Assembly (NCBI GenBank): GCA_002293665.1
Contig: DBDQ01000012.1
Location: 1-50,100 of the forward strand
DNA from: Alistipes sp. UBA928
Lineage (GTDB): Bacteria; Bacteroidota; Bacteroidia; Bacteroidales; Rikenellaceae
Reading direction: 5' to 3'
Length of the DNA stretch: 50,100 nt
Shown here: positions 24,313-33,576 of the stretch, one piece after another
Layout: each line of letters starts with the position of its first letter
How positions within the stretch are numbered: the stretch's first letter is position 1
The notes under the pieces: generated by a model
What the model was told of the DNA's origin: nothing
Seen by the model: only the letters and a program-made list of their open reading frames with translations
Databases searched by the model: none
Program-made: the position numbers and the translations under genes

Positions 24313-25725
24313 TCACTTGCCAAGCACCCGCCGTTCGATCTCCTCGATCTGGAGCCGGAAGTTGCGGTCGGTCTCCATCAGATTGGCCACCTGTTTGCAG
24401 GAGTGGAGCACGGTAGCGTGGTTTTTGCCTCCTATGGCGCCGCCGATCGCCGTGAGAGGCGCCTTGGTATGTTTTTTCGACAGGAACATGGCTATCTGGC
24501 GCGCCTGGGCGATCTCGCGCGTGCGCCGCTGCGAGGCAAAACTTTCGGCCGACACGCCAAGCACCTCACACACCGTCTGTTTGATACTGTCGATCGAAAT
24601 CTCCCTGCGGTGCACCTGGACATAGACCTTGAGTATCTCGCGGGCGAGCGACACCGTCACCTTGCGCCCGAGGAACTGGGCGTTGGCAACCAGCGAGGCG
24701 AGCGCCCCTTCGATCTCGCGCACGTTGGCGCGAATGTTGTCGGCCAAAAACAACACCACCTCTTCGGGAATTTCGAGCCCCAGCTTGAATATCTTGCTGC
24801 GTATGATCTTCACCTTGGTGTCGTAGTCGGGCACGGCGAGCTCGGCCGATAGCCCCCACTTGAAACGGGTGAGCAGTCGCTGTTCGATGTCACGGAGTTC
24901 GACGGGCGGCTTGTCAGAGGTGAGTATCAACTGTTTACCCGACAGTTGCAGGTGGTTGAATATGTTGAAGAAGGCGTTCTGTGTGGCCGGTTTGCCGCTC
25001 AGTTCCTGAATGTCGTCGATTATGAGCACGTCCACCATCTGGTAGAAGTGAATGAAGTCGTTGACCTCTTTATTAAGTATGGCCGTGGTGTACTGCGCCT
25101 GGAACTTGTGCATCGACACGTAGAGCACCTGCAAATTTGGGAACCGGCGTTTCACCTCGAGGCCGATGGCCTGAGCGACGTGGGTTTTGCCGAGCCCCGA
25201 GCCGCCGAAGATGTATAGCGGGTTGAAAGGGGTTGTTCCGGGGCTGAGGGCCACCGAAATCCCGGTCGAACGCACCAGCCTGTTGCAGTCGCCCTCGATG
25301 AAACTTTCGATTGTGTGGGCGGGGTTCAACTGCGAGTCGATAACTATGCGGCGAAGACCCGGAATAACAAAAGGATTTTTTATCTTTGTGGTGTCGGTCT
25401 GCTCTATAAAACGGGTGATCGGGGTGGTGTCGGAGTCGGCCGGAACGGGCATCGTCGGCGCCTCGGCTTTGGGCACGGCGTAGCGCAAACGGGTCTCTGC
25501 TCCGAACATATTTTGGATCAGTGAACGCAACAGCGGCAGGTGGTTTTTTTCGAGGTGAGTGACGTAACTTTCGTTCGGTACACGGAGCTTCAAAGTCACA
25601 CCGTCGAAGTCGAGCATCACGATCGGTTTGAACCAACGTGAGTACTCGTCCTCGGAAGTATTCTCTCGTATTCTGGCGAGACAATCCTGCCACACGGCGC
25701 TGTATTTCTGCGAGTTAGGAAGCAT
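24313..25725 (-). CDS. dnaA: Chromosomal replication initiator DnaA
   Basis: 470 residues. Domain I (1-85; WQDCLARIRENTSEDEYSRWF) is followed by a variable linker (90-125), the AAA+ domain with Walker A GGSGLGKTH near 175, Walker B VLIIDDIQ near 235 and LTSDKPPVELRDIEQRL (sensor region), and domain IV with the DnaA signature KNHATVLHSC near 440. It binds oriC DnaA boxes and melts the origin. It is monocistronic, with a terminator after it and a divergent pgm gene before it. No TTATCCACA-type box cluster is visible in the flanking intergenic regions, so the origin is probably elsewhere. Confidence 0.98.
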   Translation of the reverse strand: MLPNSQKYSAVWQDCLARIRENTSEDEYSRWFKPIVMLDFDGVTLKLRVPNESYVTHLEKNHLPLLRSLIQNMFGAETRLRYAVPKAEAPTMPVPADSDTTPITRFIEQTDTTKIKNPFVIPGLRRIVIDSQLNPAHTIESFIEGDCNRLVRSTGISVALSPGTTPFNPLYIFGGSGLGKTHVAQAIGLEVKRRFPNLQVLYVSMHKFQAQYTTAILNKEVNDFIHFYQMVDVLIIDDIQELSGKPATQNAFFNIFNHLQLSGKQLILTSDKPPVELRDIEQRLLTRFKWGLSAELAVPDYDTKVKIIRSKIFKLGLEIPEEVVLFLADNIRANVREIEGALASLVANAQFLGRKVTVSLAREILKVYVQVHRREISIDSIKQTVCEVLGVSAESFASQRRTREIAQARQIAMFLSKKHTKAPLTAIGGAIGGKNHATVLHSCKQVANLMETDRNFRLQIEEIERRVLGK

Positions 25726-25860
25726 TAACGAAATTGGTGTAACTAAGACGTGAGCAAAGGTGAGGACAAATTAGTGAAAAAAAAAGCAGGCAGTGTATTG
25801 CTTTTCAACTTTTAATTTATATAGATTTTCAGGGCTTTTCAGCCCCCCCCTTATTAACGC

Positions 25861-25897
25861 TTTGATAGTGAGATTTCACACTTTTTTTGTATCTTTG
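25861..25897 (+). promoter_or_regulatory. Promoter of the phosphoglucomutase gene
   Basis: TATCTTTG at 25890-25897 is a perfect -7 box; the nearest TTTG, at 25861-25864, is 25 bp upstream, longer than the usual 19-21, so the -33 call is weak. The leader to the ATG at 25954 is about 50 bases. A small hairpin GGGCT-TTTC-AGCCC followed by more C's lies just upstream at 25832-25845. Confidence 0.6.
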
Positions 25898-25953
25898 CCC
25901 ATAAATAAATACACCACAAAAACAAAATAACTATAATTTAAACCTATAAAGGC

Positions 25954-27693
25954 ATGACAAACGATCTGGACAGGCTCGCCCGCGCGAGGGCCCAAAAATG
26001 GCTCGACGGAGAGTTCGACGAAAACACAAAACGACAGGTGCGCGAGATGATGGAAAACGCCCCCGCCGAACTGCGCGAGAGCTTCTACCGCGACCTCGAA
26101 TTCGGCACCGGCGGACTCCGCGGTATCATGGGAGTGGGCACCAACCGAATGAATATCTACACCGTGGGAATGGCAACGCAGGGTCTGGCGAACTACCTGT
26201 CGAAATGTTTCGACGGCCAGGAGATACGCGTCGCCGTGAGCCACGACTCGCGCAACAACAGCCGCCTTTTCGCCGAGCGCGTAGCCGACATCTTCGCCTC
26301 CAACGGTTTCAAGACCTACCTGTTCGACGCCCTGCGCCCCACGCCCGAACTCAGTTTCGCCATCCGCGAACTCGGCTGCCACAGCGGCGTCATGGTCACC
26401 GCGTCGCACAATCCGCGCGAGTACAACGGCTACAAAGCCTACTGGGCCGACGGATCGCAGGTAACCGAACCCCACGACGCCAACATCATCGCCGAGGTGG
26501 GTCGCATAACCGACATTGCCCAGATACGCACCGGGAAGGCCGGCAACCGCATAGTCACCCTCGGCAGTGAGTTCGACGACATCTATCTTAATAAGGTACA
26601 CTCGCTCTCGCTCTCGCCCGACGCGGTGCGGCAGTTCCACGACATGAAGATCGTCTACACACCGCTCCACGGCGCCGGCGTACGCCTGGTGCCCGAGTCA
26701 CTCAGGCGCTATGGATTCACCAACGTCACGATGGTACCGGCCCAAAGTATCCTCGACGGCGACTTCCCAACCGTGGAGTTCCCCAATCCCGAGGAGCGCC
26801 CGACGATGAAGATGGCCATAGACCTTGCCGAGGAGATCGGCGCCGAGCTCGTTTTGGCTACCGACCCCGACGCCGACCGCCTCGCAATAGCCGTGAGAGA
26901 CGAACGCGACGAGTTCGTGTTGCTCAACGGCAACCAGACCTGCGCGCTCCTCGCCTCATATCTTCTGTCAGGCTGGGCCGAGAGGGGCAAGATCACCGGA
27001 CACGAATTCGTCGTCAAAACCATCGTCACGAGCGAGATGATCCCTGCAGTCGCCGCCCGTTTCGGCGTCGCGTGCTACGACTGCCTCACGGGATTCAAGT
27101 ACATCGCCAAGGTCATTCGTGAAAAAGAGGGCAAAGAGCAGTACATCGGCGGCGGCGAGGAGAGTTTCGGTTTCCTTGCGGGCGACTTCGTCAGAGACAA
27201 GGATGCCGTGAGCGCCTGTTCGCTGGCTGCCGAGGCCGCTGCGTGGGCCAAATCCAAAGGCATGTCGCTATTCGGCTGGCTGAAGTCGATGTACGTCGAG
27301 TACGGCTTCTATAAAGAAGGTCTGGTGTCGGTCACCCGCCGGGGCATCGAGGGTGTCGCCGAGATCGCGCAGATGATGGCCGACTACCGCTCGACGCCGC
27401 CGACCGCCATCCTCGGCTCGCCGGTGGTGACGATCCGCGACTTCCGGTCTCTCGAGGAGATCGACGTCGCTAGCGGCACCCGTACCCCCATGCAGCAGGA
27501 CGAGAGCAACGTGCTGCAATTCCTCACGGCCGACGGCACAAAAGTTTCGGTACGACCCTCGGGCACCGAACCCAAGATCAAGTTCTACTTCGGCGTCTGC
27601 GCACCCCTCCCCTCCGAAGACCAGTTCGACGAGGTAGAGGCCACCCTCGACGCCAGGATCGAAGCCATAAAACAAGAGATGAACCTCGTCTGA
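25954..27693 (+). CDS. Phosphoglucomutase/phosphomannomutase-type phospho-sugar mutase
   Basis: 579 residues, the long PgcA/PGM2-like form. The four domain marks occur in order: phosphoserine loop TASHNPREYNGYKAY (near 149), metal loop ATDPDADRLAI (near 306), sugar loop GGGEESFGFL (near 395), and phosphate loop RPSGTEPKIKFYF (near 530). It interconverts glucose-1- and glucose-6-phosphate (or mannose analogues), feeding glycan and storage-sugar synthesis in the cytosol. It is the only + strand gene between 19.4 and 49.8 kb. Its transcript ends in the palindromic repeat at 27711-27799. Confidence 0.94.
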   Translation: MTNDLDRLARARAQKWLDGEFDENTKRQVREMMENAPAELRESFYRDLEFGTGGLRGIMGVGTNRMNIYTVGMATQGLANYLSKCFDGQEIRVAVSHDSRNNSRLFAERVADIFASNGFKTYLFDALRPTPELSFAIRELGCHSGVMVTASHNPREYNGYKAYWADGSQVTEPHDANIIAEVGRITDIAQIRTGKAGNRIVTLGSEFDDIYLNKVHSLSLSPDAVRQFHDMKIVYTPLHGAGVRLVPESLRRYGFTNVTMVPAQSILDGDFPTVEFPNPEERPTMKMAIDLAEEIGAELVLATDPDADRLAIAVRDERDEFVLLNGNQTCALLASYLLSGWAERGKITGHEFVVKTIVTSEMIPAVAARFGVACYDCLTGFKYIAKVIREKEGKEQYIGGGEESFGFLAGDFVRDKDAVSACSLAAEAAAWAKSKGMSLFGWLKSMYVEYGFYKEGLVSVTRRGIEGVAEIAQMMADYRSTPPTAILGSPVVTIRDFRSLEEIDVASGTRTPMQQDESNVLQFLTADGTKVSVRPSGTEPKIKFYFGVCAPLPSEDQFDEVEATLDARIEAIKQEMNLV

Positions 27694-27710
27694 AAACACT
27701 CCCAATAGCA

Positions 27711-27799
27711 CGTCACTGCGAGGAACTGCGAGGCACGAAACAGAACGAAGCAATCCGGAACGTACCCGGATTGCTTCGTTTTTCAGGCCCACAATGACG
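27711..27799. repeat. Palindromic interspersed repeat (MITE-like)
   Basis: 89 bp bounded by CGTCACTG and CAATGACG, imperfect inverted ends, containing CTGCGAGG and GAAGCAATCCGG blocks. Short intergenic palindromes of this CGTCA-TTGCGAGG...GCAATC type are known from many bacterial genomes. It fills the gap between the convergent pgm and esterase genes and carries the terminator hairpin at 27744-27783. No transposase is nearby. Confidence 0.72.
27744..27783 (+). terminator. Terminator within the palindromic repeat
   Basis: AACGAAGCAATCCGG (27744-27758) pairs perfectly with CCGGATTGCTTCGTT (27766-27780) across a seven-base loop and is followed by TTT (five T's in all). It lies 50 bases after the pgm stop and should end that transcript. 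Confidence 0.85.
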
Positions 27800-27815
27800 A
27801 GACGGCTTAACCCGA

Positions 27816-28661
27816 TCATTCTTCGAATCCCATCGAAACGAAAGTCAGCACGGAAGGAAGGGCGGATGTCCAATACTCCCAGTTGTGGGCGCCGTTGCGT
27901 ATGCGGAACTGGAGCGGAATTTGTTTCTCCTTCATCGCGCTGAAGAAGTCGATGTTGGCCTGCCACAGGAAGTCGTCGTCGCCGCAATCGACCCACCAGC
28001 GTACACCGCGCAGAGCCTCGACCTGCTCCGGAGTGGCGTTGCGCACAAAATCTACGTGAGAACTGGTGGTGTAACTGCGGCCCATTCCGGAGAGTGCACC
28101 GCTCAGCGGACAGGCGCTGGAGAACATCTCGGGGTGATGCTGGGCATAGCCCACGCTGCCGCCACCGCCCATCGACAGACCCGCGACGGCGCGGTGCCGC
28201 TTATCGCCGATTATACGATAGGTGCGCTCGATGTGGGGAATGAACTCCTCGAAGAAGTGATCCTCGTAGGGCCATTCGGGCTGGTTGAAGTAGCCTCGGT
28301 TACGGGTCGATCCACCCTCCGGGCCGCCACTCTCGCCGCTCGCGTCGGGCATCACTATAATCATGGCCCGGGCGAGTCCGGCCTCGATGTGTTCGTCGGT
28401 GATCATTTGCATGTTGCCTTTCAGGAGCCACCCCGTATGGTCGTCGCCTGCACCGTGCAGCAGATAGAGAACGGGGTATTTCTTGTTCGGATCGGCGTCG
28501 TAACCCGCCGGAAGATAGACTGTATACGATTTTTCGACACCCAACAGGGCGCTCGTCATGGTGCCTTGTTCCGTGCGACTGCGCTGTTGCTGCGACTGGG
28601 TTTGGGCCGTCGCGGCAACCAAAGTGGCAACGGCGATCAGCGAAAGCAGGATTCGTTTCAT
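27816..28661 (-). CDS. Secreted alpha/beta-hydrolase esterase (CE1-like)
   Basis: 281 residues with a signal peptide (1-19, cut after VAATAQ or nearby). The esterase D/feruloyl-esterase fold shows YTVYLPAGYD, PVLYLLHGAGDDHTGW, the nucleophile motif GLSMGGGGS near 167, an acid in DCGDDDFLW near 228 and the catalytic His in NGAHNWEYW near 257. Such periplasmic enzymes remove acyl groups such as ferulate or acetate from polysaccharides. There is no adjacent glycan-use cluster, so the substrate is open. It is the last gene of the minus-strand run that begins with ychF-side genes, 88 bp after the methyltransferase. Confidence 0.85.
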   Translation of the reverse strand: MKRILLSLIAVATLVAATAQTQSQQQRSRTEQGTMTSALLGVEKSYTVYLPAGYDADPNKKYPVLYLLHGAGDDHTGWLLKGNMQMITDEHIEAGLARAMIIVMPDASGESGGPEGGSTRNRGYFNQPEWPYEDHFFEEFIPHIERTYRIIGDKRHRAVAGLSMGGGGSVGYAQHHPEMFSSACPLSGALSGMGRSYTTSSHVDFVRNATPEQVEALRGVRWWVDCGDDDFLWQANIDFFSAMKEKQIPLQFRIRNGAHNWEYWTSALPSVLTFVSMGFEE

Positions 28662-28749
28662 AGTGTCATTACTTTAAATTATCGGTTAATTAAATGCTTG
28701 CGCTTAATCCTTCGCTCGCACACCGCAGGTCTGTGTTCCGCCCTCCCAC

Positions 28750-29457
28750 TTATTTCACACGGATAAGATTGATGCCATCTCGCAGAGGCAGGATCACATT
28801 CTCGACCCGCGGATCGGTCGCCACCAAGCGATTAAATTCCACGACCCCCGCCGTGTGCCTGTCCGAACTCCCATCCCGCAAACCAATTTCGTCGGACTTC
28901 AGCCCAACCACCTTTCCATACCACAAAACATTGTCCGTCAGAATGATACCCCCCGACCGAACCATCGCCGGCGCCCCTCCGTCACCCATCACCATCCGAT
29001 AATAGTCGGGATATTCGCGCTTGTCACCGTCTATATATATAAGGTCAAAAACGCGCTCCTCCCCGGGCGTCGGCCAAACCAACCGGGGCACAACCTCCAA
29101 AGCCGACCCGATATGCAGATGTATCTTATGGCCGTGAACACTCCGCGTAAAAAATGACCGCGCAATATCCTCGAGCTCATCGTCGATCTCAACCGTGTGG
29201 ATTTCAGCACCATCCTCAAGCCCGGCAGCGATCGAAAGCGCCGAATAGCCCGTGAAAGTGCCAATCTCGAGCACCCGCCGCGGCCGCAACATCCGGGTCA
29301 CAAGGTTTAAAAAAGCCCCCTGCACGCGCCCCGACACCATCTGAGGGTGTATAACTTTCTGATTTGTCGCGCGTTCGAGTTCATCCAACAGCGCGCACTC
29401 CGTTTCATTGCCCGCCGACGAATGCTCCTCTATATATCGTTCGATGCTATTCACCAA
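28750..29457 (-). CDS. Class I SAM-dependent O-methyltransferase
   Basis: 235 residues of the caffeoyl-CoA/catechol O-methyltransferase family. LEIGTFTGYSALSIAAGL near 70-87 is the SAM glycine loop, VEIDDELEDIA the ribose-binding acid, and YIDGDKREYPDYY near 146 the metal-binding strand. The substrate cannot be read from sequence; members in gut Bacteroidetes are widespread and mostly uncharacterised. It follows the M16 peptidase by 22 bp on the same strand and is probably co-transcribed with it and uvrA. Confidence 0.88.
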   Translation of the reverse strand: MVNSIERYIEEHSSAGNETECALLDELERATNQKVIHPQMVSGRVQGAFLNLVTRMLRPRRVLEIGTFTGYSALSIAAGLEDGAEIHTVEIDDELEDIARSFFTRSVHGHKIHLHIGSALEVVPRLVWPTPGEERVFDLIYIDGDKREYPDYYRMVMGDGGAPAMVRSGGIILTDNVLWYGKVVGLKSDEIGLRDGSSDRHTAGVVEFNRLVATDPRVENVILPLRDGINLIRVK

Positions 29458-29479
29458 TCTGTCTAAATAAAGCTTATAA

Positions 29480-30697
29480 TTACCTGTATATCACCGTCGA
29501 AAGCGACCCGAAAACCTCGCGCGCCACCGTCATCAATTCTTCGGCGGTAATCTCGTTCACCTTTCGTATGACAGTCTGCGGCGAGTCTATCTCGTTATAG
29601 ATCAGAAAACTCTTTGCCGCTCCGAGCATATATCCCTCATTCGAATCGGTCGAGATAGAGAACTGCCCGATGAACTGTTTTTTTGCCATCGAGAGCTGAC
29701 GCGGCGTCATTGGCGATGACATAATGCGCTCAATCTCAACGCCTGTCAACTCTCGACAACGCTCTATCTTGTCGCGCTCACAACTGAAATATATGTTCGC
29801 AAATCCCGTATCGGAATATGGCATATATCCGGCGTCGATATTGTAGGTCAGGCCATTACGCTCTCTTAAGGCACTGTTAAGTCGCGAATTGGCCGCAGGA
29901 CCTCCGAGCACATTCACAAGCAGCGACAAGGGCAGGCGACGATCATCGAACAGAGAGTACGCGCGGGCACCTAACACACAATGAGACTGATGATTGCCAC
30001 CCTTCGACACAATCTTTTCAAAAGGCGTGCAAAGCGGCGGCACTACCCTCTCGAACTCGCGTTTCACAGCCGTTACTCCACCAAAACAGCGCTCACAGAC
30101 GGCTACAAAGACTTTCTCTGAAATATTGCCAACCGCCGAGAATACCATCTGATCAGGTGTATAAGTGCGCGAAACGAAATTACGCAGTTTTTCTGAACTA
30201 AACTTCGACACCGACCGCGCCGTTCCAACTATACTGCGTCCGAGCGTCGACCCGGCGAACATCAACGCATCGAAATTGTCGTAAAGCATCTCTTGTGGAA
30301 TATCACGATAACTATTTATCTCATCCACAATTACTTGCTTCTCACGTTCAACCTCGCGCTCCGGAAATGTCGAATTGAATACCATGTCGGCGATCAATTC
30401 GGCGGCTTTCGGAAAATCACCCTTCAATGTGGTGGCATTTATGCTCGTATCTTCCTTGGTAGTGAACGCGTTAAGTTCGCCGCCAAGGTTTTCGAGTCGG
30501 CTGCTTATGTGAAAAGCGCGCCGACGGGCGGTACCTTTGAACAGACCGTGCTCCACGAAATGCGCCATGCCGTGTTCTGCCGGAAGTTCGTCCCGGCTGC
30601 CAGTGTTTATTGTTAACGCACAATAAGTTACCGCCGATCGCACCCGTTTGTGAATACATCGTATACCGCTCGGCAGTGTGAAAGTCAAAAATTCCAT
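29480..30697 (-). CDS. M16 family zinc peptidase
   Basis: 405 residues. The inverted zinc motif HFVEH near 46-50 and the downstream Glu region (about 121-126, ...VIVDEINSYRD) define an active M16 protease of the single-chain ~45 kDa type; the second half (200-400) is the inactive partner domain with DTGFANIYFSCERD. No signal peptide, so it is probably cytosolic, like YmxG-type proteases that degrade peptides. The ATG follows the uvrA TAG with no gap, indicating tight translational coupling. Peptide substrate unknown. Confidence 0.92.
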   Translation of the reverse strand: MEFLTFTLPSGIRCIHKRVRSAVTYCALTINTGSRDELPAEHGMAHFVEHGLFKGTARRRAFHISSRLENLGGELNAFTTKEDTSINATTLKGDFPKAAELIADMVFNSTFPEREVEREKQVIVDEINSYRDIPQEMLYDNFDALMFAGSTLGRSIVGTARSVSKFSSEKLRNFVSRTYTPDQMVFSAVGNISEKVFVAVCERCFGGVTAVKREFERVVPPLCTPFEKIVSKGGNHQSHCVLGARAYSLFDDRRLPLSLLVNVLGGPAANSRLNSALRERNGLTYNIDAGYMPYSDTGFANIYFSCERDKIERCRELTGVEIERIMSSPMTPRQLSMAKKQFIGQFSISTDSNEGYMLGAAKSFLIYNEIDSPQTVIRKVNEITAEELMTVAREVFGSLSTVIYR

Positions 30698-33565
30698 CTA
30701 TTTCTTAATATTCTTAGTCGCCAAAAAACGTCCGGTATAACTCTCGGCGCACTTTTCAAGTCCCGCCGGCGTGCCCTCGAACACTACCCTGCCCCCTTCG
30801 GCACCACCTTCCGGCCCAAGGTCGATAACGTGGTCGGCACAGCGTATCACGTCGGGATTGTGTTCCACGATAACGATCGTGTGTCCTCTGGCAATCAGCG
30901 CATTAAACGACGCAAGAAGTTTATTTATATCGTGAAAGTGCAGCCCTGTCGTCGGTTCGTCGAAGATAAACATCATGCGCCCCTCCGAACTGTCCTTCAG
31001 CAAAAAAGATGCGAGTTTAACTCGCTGACTTTCACCACCAGAGAGCGTCGAAGAAGACTGTCCGAGCTTCACATAACCCAGTCCCACGCTTTGCAGCGCG
31101 CCGAGCCGTTCGACGATCCGGCGCGCGGTAGCCGAGGTATCCTCCTTGAAAAACGCAATTGCCTCATCCACCGTCATTTCCAACACGTCGAAAATGTTTT
31201 TATCGCGGTATCGCACCTCCAACACCTCATCCTTAAAACGCCGTCCGCCACAAGCCTCGCAGGTAAGTTCCACATCGGCCATGAACTGCATCTCGACACG
31301 GATAACTCCCTCACCCTGACACTCTTCGCATCGCCCACCCGCGGTATTAAACGAAAAGAACGAGGCAGGCATCGCATTATGTTTCGCATAAGGTTGATCG
31401 GCAAAAAGTTTTCTGATCTCGTCGTAAGCTTTAATATACGTCACGGGATTCGAGCGCGAAGATCGTCCGATCGGGTTTTGGTCGATCATCTCGACCCCGA
31501 TCAGCAAACTGACATCGCCTTCGAGCGAAGCAAAACTGCCCGGTTTCAGTCCGGTTTCGTCGAGTCTTCGCTTAAGTGCCGGATAGAGAACCCCGCGAAC
31601 AAGTGACGATTTACCGCTGCCGCTGACACCTGTCACACAAGTAATTACCCCCAACGGAAACTTCACATCCACCCCCTTGAGATTATTCTCGCGAACACCC
31701 TTCAGTTCGATAAAATTCCGCCATGCGCGCGGAGTGGCAGGCGGTTCGATCCTCCGTCGTCCCGTCAAATAGTCGGCCGTCAGACTATCTTTTTCACTCA
31801 GAAGTCCCTTGAAATCACCACTATACACAATTTTTCCGCCTCCATAACCCGCCCGCGGACCTATATCAATTATCTGGTCGGCAGCACGCATCGTCTCCTC
31901 GTCGTGTTCGACCACAATGACCGTGTTACCCATATCGCGCAGTTGCTTCAACACGCCGATAAGCCGCTCTGTATCACGAGGATGCAGGCCAATACTCGGC
32001 TCGTCGAGAATATACAGCGATCCCACGAGATTGCTCCCCAGCGACGACGACAGATTGATCCTCTGACTCTCACCGCCCGACAAAGTAGATGACAGGCGAT
32101 CGAGCGTAAGATAGCTAAGCCCCACATCCACAAGATATTGCAAACGATTAGTAATCTCAGTGAGTACCCGGCCGCCAGTCTCACGATCGTGAGCGTCAAG
32201 AGACATCACCGAACCAGAACCAGAACCAGAATTCGAACCCAAACCCGAATCTGAGCCTAAACCCGACCCTGTCAACAATTCAGAAAAAAACTCCCGTAAC
32301 TCCCCCACAGTCATCTTCACAAGCTCCACGATCGAGCGGCCGCCAACCCGAACCCAAAACGCCTCGCGCCGCAACCTTCCGCCACCACACTCGGGACATA
32401 CTGTCTTACCGGTATAGCGCGACAGCATCACCCTGTATTGAATCTTATATCGCTCACCTTCAAGATATTCAAAGAACGAATCGAGCCCCTTGAAATATTC
32501 GTTACCCGTCCACAACAGTCGCCGCTGTTCGGGCGTCAATTCATAAAATGGCTCGTGAACAGGGAAATCGAACCGCCATGCGTTGTCGACCAACTGCTGG
32601 CGCCACCACCCCATCGTCTCTCCACGCCACGCTACAATCGCCTCATTATAAATACTTTTAGTCTTGTCTGGCACCACCAGGTCTTCATCTATCCCGGTCA
32701 CCTTGCCGTACCCTTCGCACACGGGACACGCCCCTAGCGGATTGTTGAAACTGAAAAGGTGTTCGGTGGGATGCTCGAAAACGATCCCATCCATCTCGAA
32801 ACGCAACGAAAATTCCTGAACAACGGGGGTATCGGCGCCCGAAATAATCTTACAAACATCTGACCCATAGTCAAATGCACGCGCAACCGAATCACCCGCC
32901 CGAGTCAGGAATTCATCGCCCGCTGACACCTTAAAACGGTCGATAATAACATCCATTTTTGGAATCTCGACATCGGTATCGAGTGTCGGCAACACATCCT
33001 CTATTAACTGAACTTCATCTCGAAACCATACTCTCTGAATACCCTCGCCCAGCAACACGACCAACCGCTCTATCACCCCCTGTTCACCTTCAAGAATCAG
33101 CGGTGCGGCAACAACAACCCTCTCTCCTTCAGGCAACGACGAAATATAAGACACAACGTCGTCGACACCGAAACTTCGCACCTCACGTCCCGAAACAGGC
33201 GAAAAAGTATGCCCGATACGCGCGAAAAGCAACTTCAGATAATCATAAATTTCAGTAGAAGTCCCTACCGTCGATCGCGGATTTCGCGTATTAACCTTCT
33301 GTTCGATCGCAATCGCCGGTGCAATACCGGTAATAAAATCGACATCAGGCTTGTCGATACGCCCCAAAAACTGCCGTGCATAGGCCGACAGAGACTCGAC
33401 ATAACGCCTCTGTCCTTCGGCGAATATCGTGTCAAAAGCAAGCGTCGACTTACCCGAGCCCGACAACCCCGTAACAACAACCAACTGATTATGAGGAATT
33501 TTAACCTCCACATTTTGCAGGTTGTGAACCCGCGCTCCTTTAATATGTATGAAATTTTGCGCCAA
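30698..33565 (-). CDS. uvrA: Excinuclease ABC subunit A
   Basis: 955 residues, slightly longer than most UvrA. First ATPase: GLSGSGKST near 35 with zinc modules (CPVCEGYGKV and CPECGGGRLRR); second: GVSGSGKSS near 645 and zinc module CEECQGEG...CEACGG. Signature motifs LSGGESQRI/LSGGESQRV precede both Walker B strands (LYILDEPSIGL, IFDEPTTGLH). It recognises DNA lesions and loads UvrB in nucleotide excision repair. Unusual: residues about 432-451 are a pure Gly-Ser/Gly-Leu/Asp-Ser repeat from ten 6-bp DNA units, inserted before LTEITNRLQYLVDVGL, where relatives have a short charged helix. Catalytic motifs are unaffected. Confidence 0.96.
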   Translation of the reverse strand: MAQNFIHIKGARVHNLQNVEVKIPHNQLVVVTGLSGSGKSTLAFDTIFAEGQRRYVESLSAYARQFLGRIDKPDVDFITGIAPAIAIEQKVNTRNPRSTVGTSTEIYDYLKLLFARIGHTFSPVSGREVRSFGVDDVVSYISSLPEGERVVVAAPLILEGEQGVIERLVVLLGEGIQRVWFRDEVQLIEDVLPTLDTDVEIPKMDVIIDRFKVSAGDEFLTRAGDSVARAFDYGSDVCKIISGADTPVVQEFSLRFEMDGIVFEHPTEHLFSFNNPLGACPVCEGYGKVTGIDEDLVVPDKTKSIYNEAIVAWRGETMGWWRQQLVDNAWRFDFPVHEPFYELTPEQRRLLWTGNEYFKGLDSFFEYLEGERYKIQYRVMLSRYTGKTVCPECGGGRLRREAFWVRVGGRSIVELVKMTVGELREFFSELLTGSGLGSDSGLGSNSGSGSGSVMSLDAHDRETGGRVLTEITNRLQYLVDVGLSYLTLDRLSSTLSGGESQRINLSSSLGSNLVGSLYILDEPSIGLHPRDTERLIGVLKQLRDMGNTVIVVEHDEETMRAADQIIDIGPRAGYGGGKIVYSGDFKGLLSEKDSLTADYLTGRRRIEPPATPRAWRNFIELKGVRENNLKGVDVKFPLGVITCVTGVSGSGKSSLVRGVLYPALKRRLDETGLKPGSFASLEGDVSLLIGVEMIDQNPIGRSSRSNPVTYIKAYDEIRKLFADQPYAKHNAMPASFFSFNTAGGRCEECQGEGVIRVEMQFMADVELTCEACGGRRFKDEVLEVRYRDKNIFDVLEMTVDEAIAFFKEDTSATARRIVERLGALQSVGLGYVKLGQSSSTLSGGESQRVKLASFLLKDSSEGRMMFIFDEPTTGLHFHDINKLLASFNALIARGHTIVIVEHNPDVIRCADHVIDLGPEGGAEGGRVVFEGTPAGLEKCAESYTGRFLATKNIKK
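32211..32270. repeat. Ten-copy 6-bp minisatellite inside uvrA
   Basis: Ten contiguous hexamers, the first three exactly GAACCA and the rest GAATTC, GAACCC, AAACCC, GAATCT, GAGCCT, AAACCC, GACCCT. On the coding minus strand they encode Gly-Ser, Gly-Leu, Asn-Ser or Asp-Ser dipeptides. The identical units at one end and diverged units at the other fit growth by slippage from that end. Confidence 0.9.
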
Positions 33566-33576
33566 TTTTTTCTGTT

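Noticed and set aside
25726..25953. oriC in the dnaA-pgm gap
   Set aside because: AT-rich, but no DnaA boxes or repeated iterons are seen.
32211..32270. CRISPR-like repeat array
   Set aside because: Units are 6 bp, contiguous with no spacers, and in frame inside uvrA.
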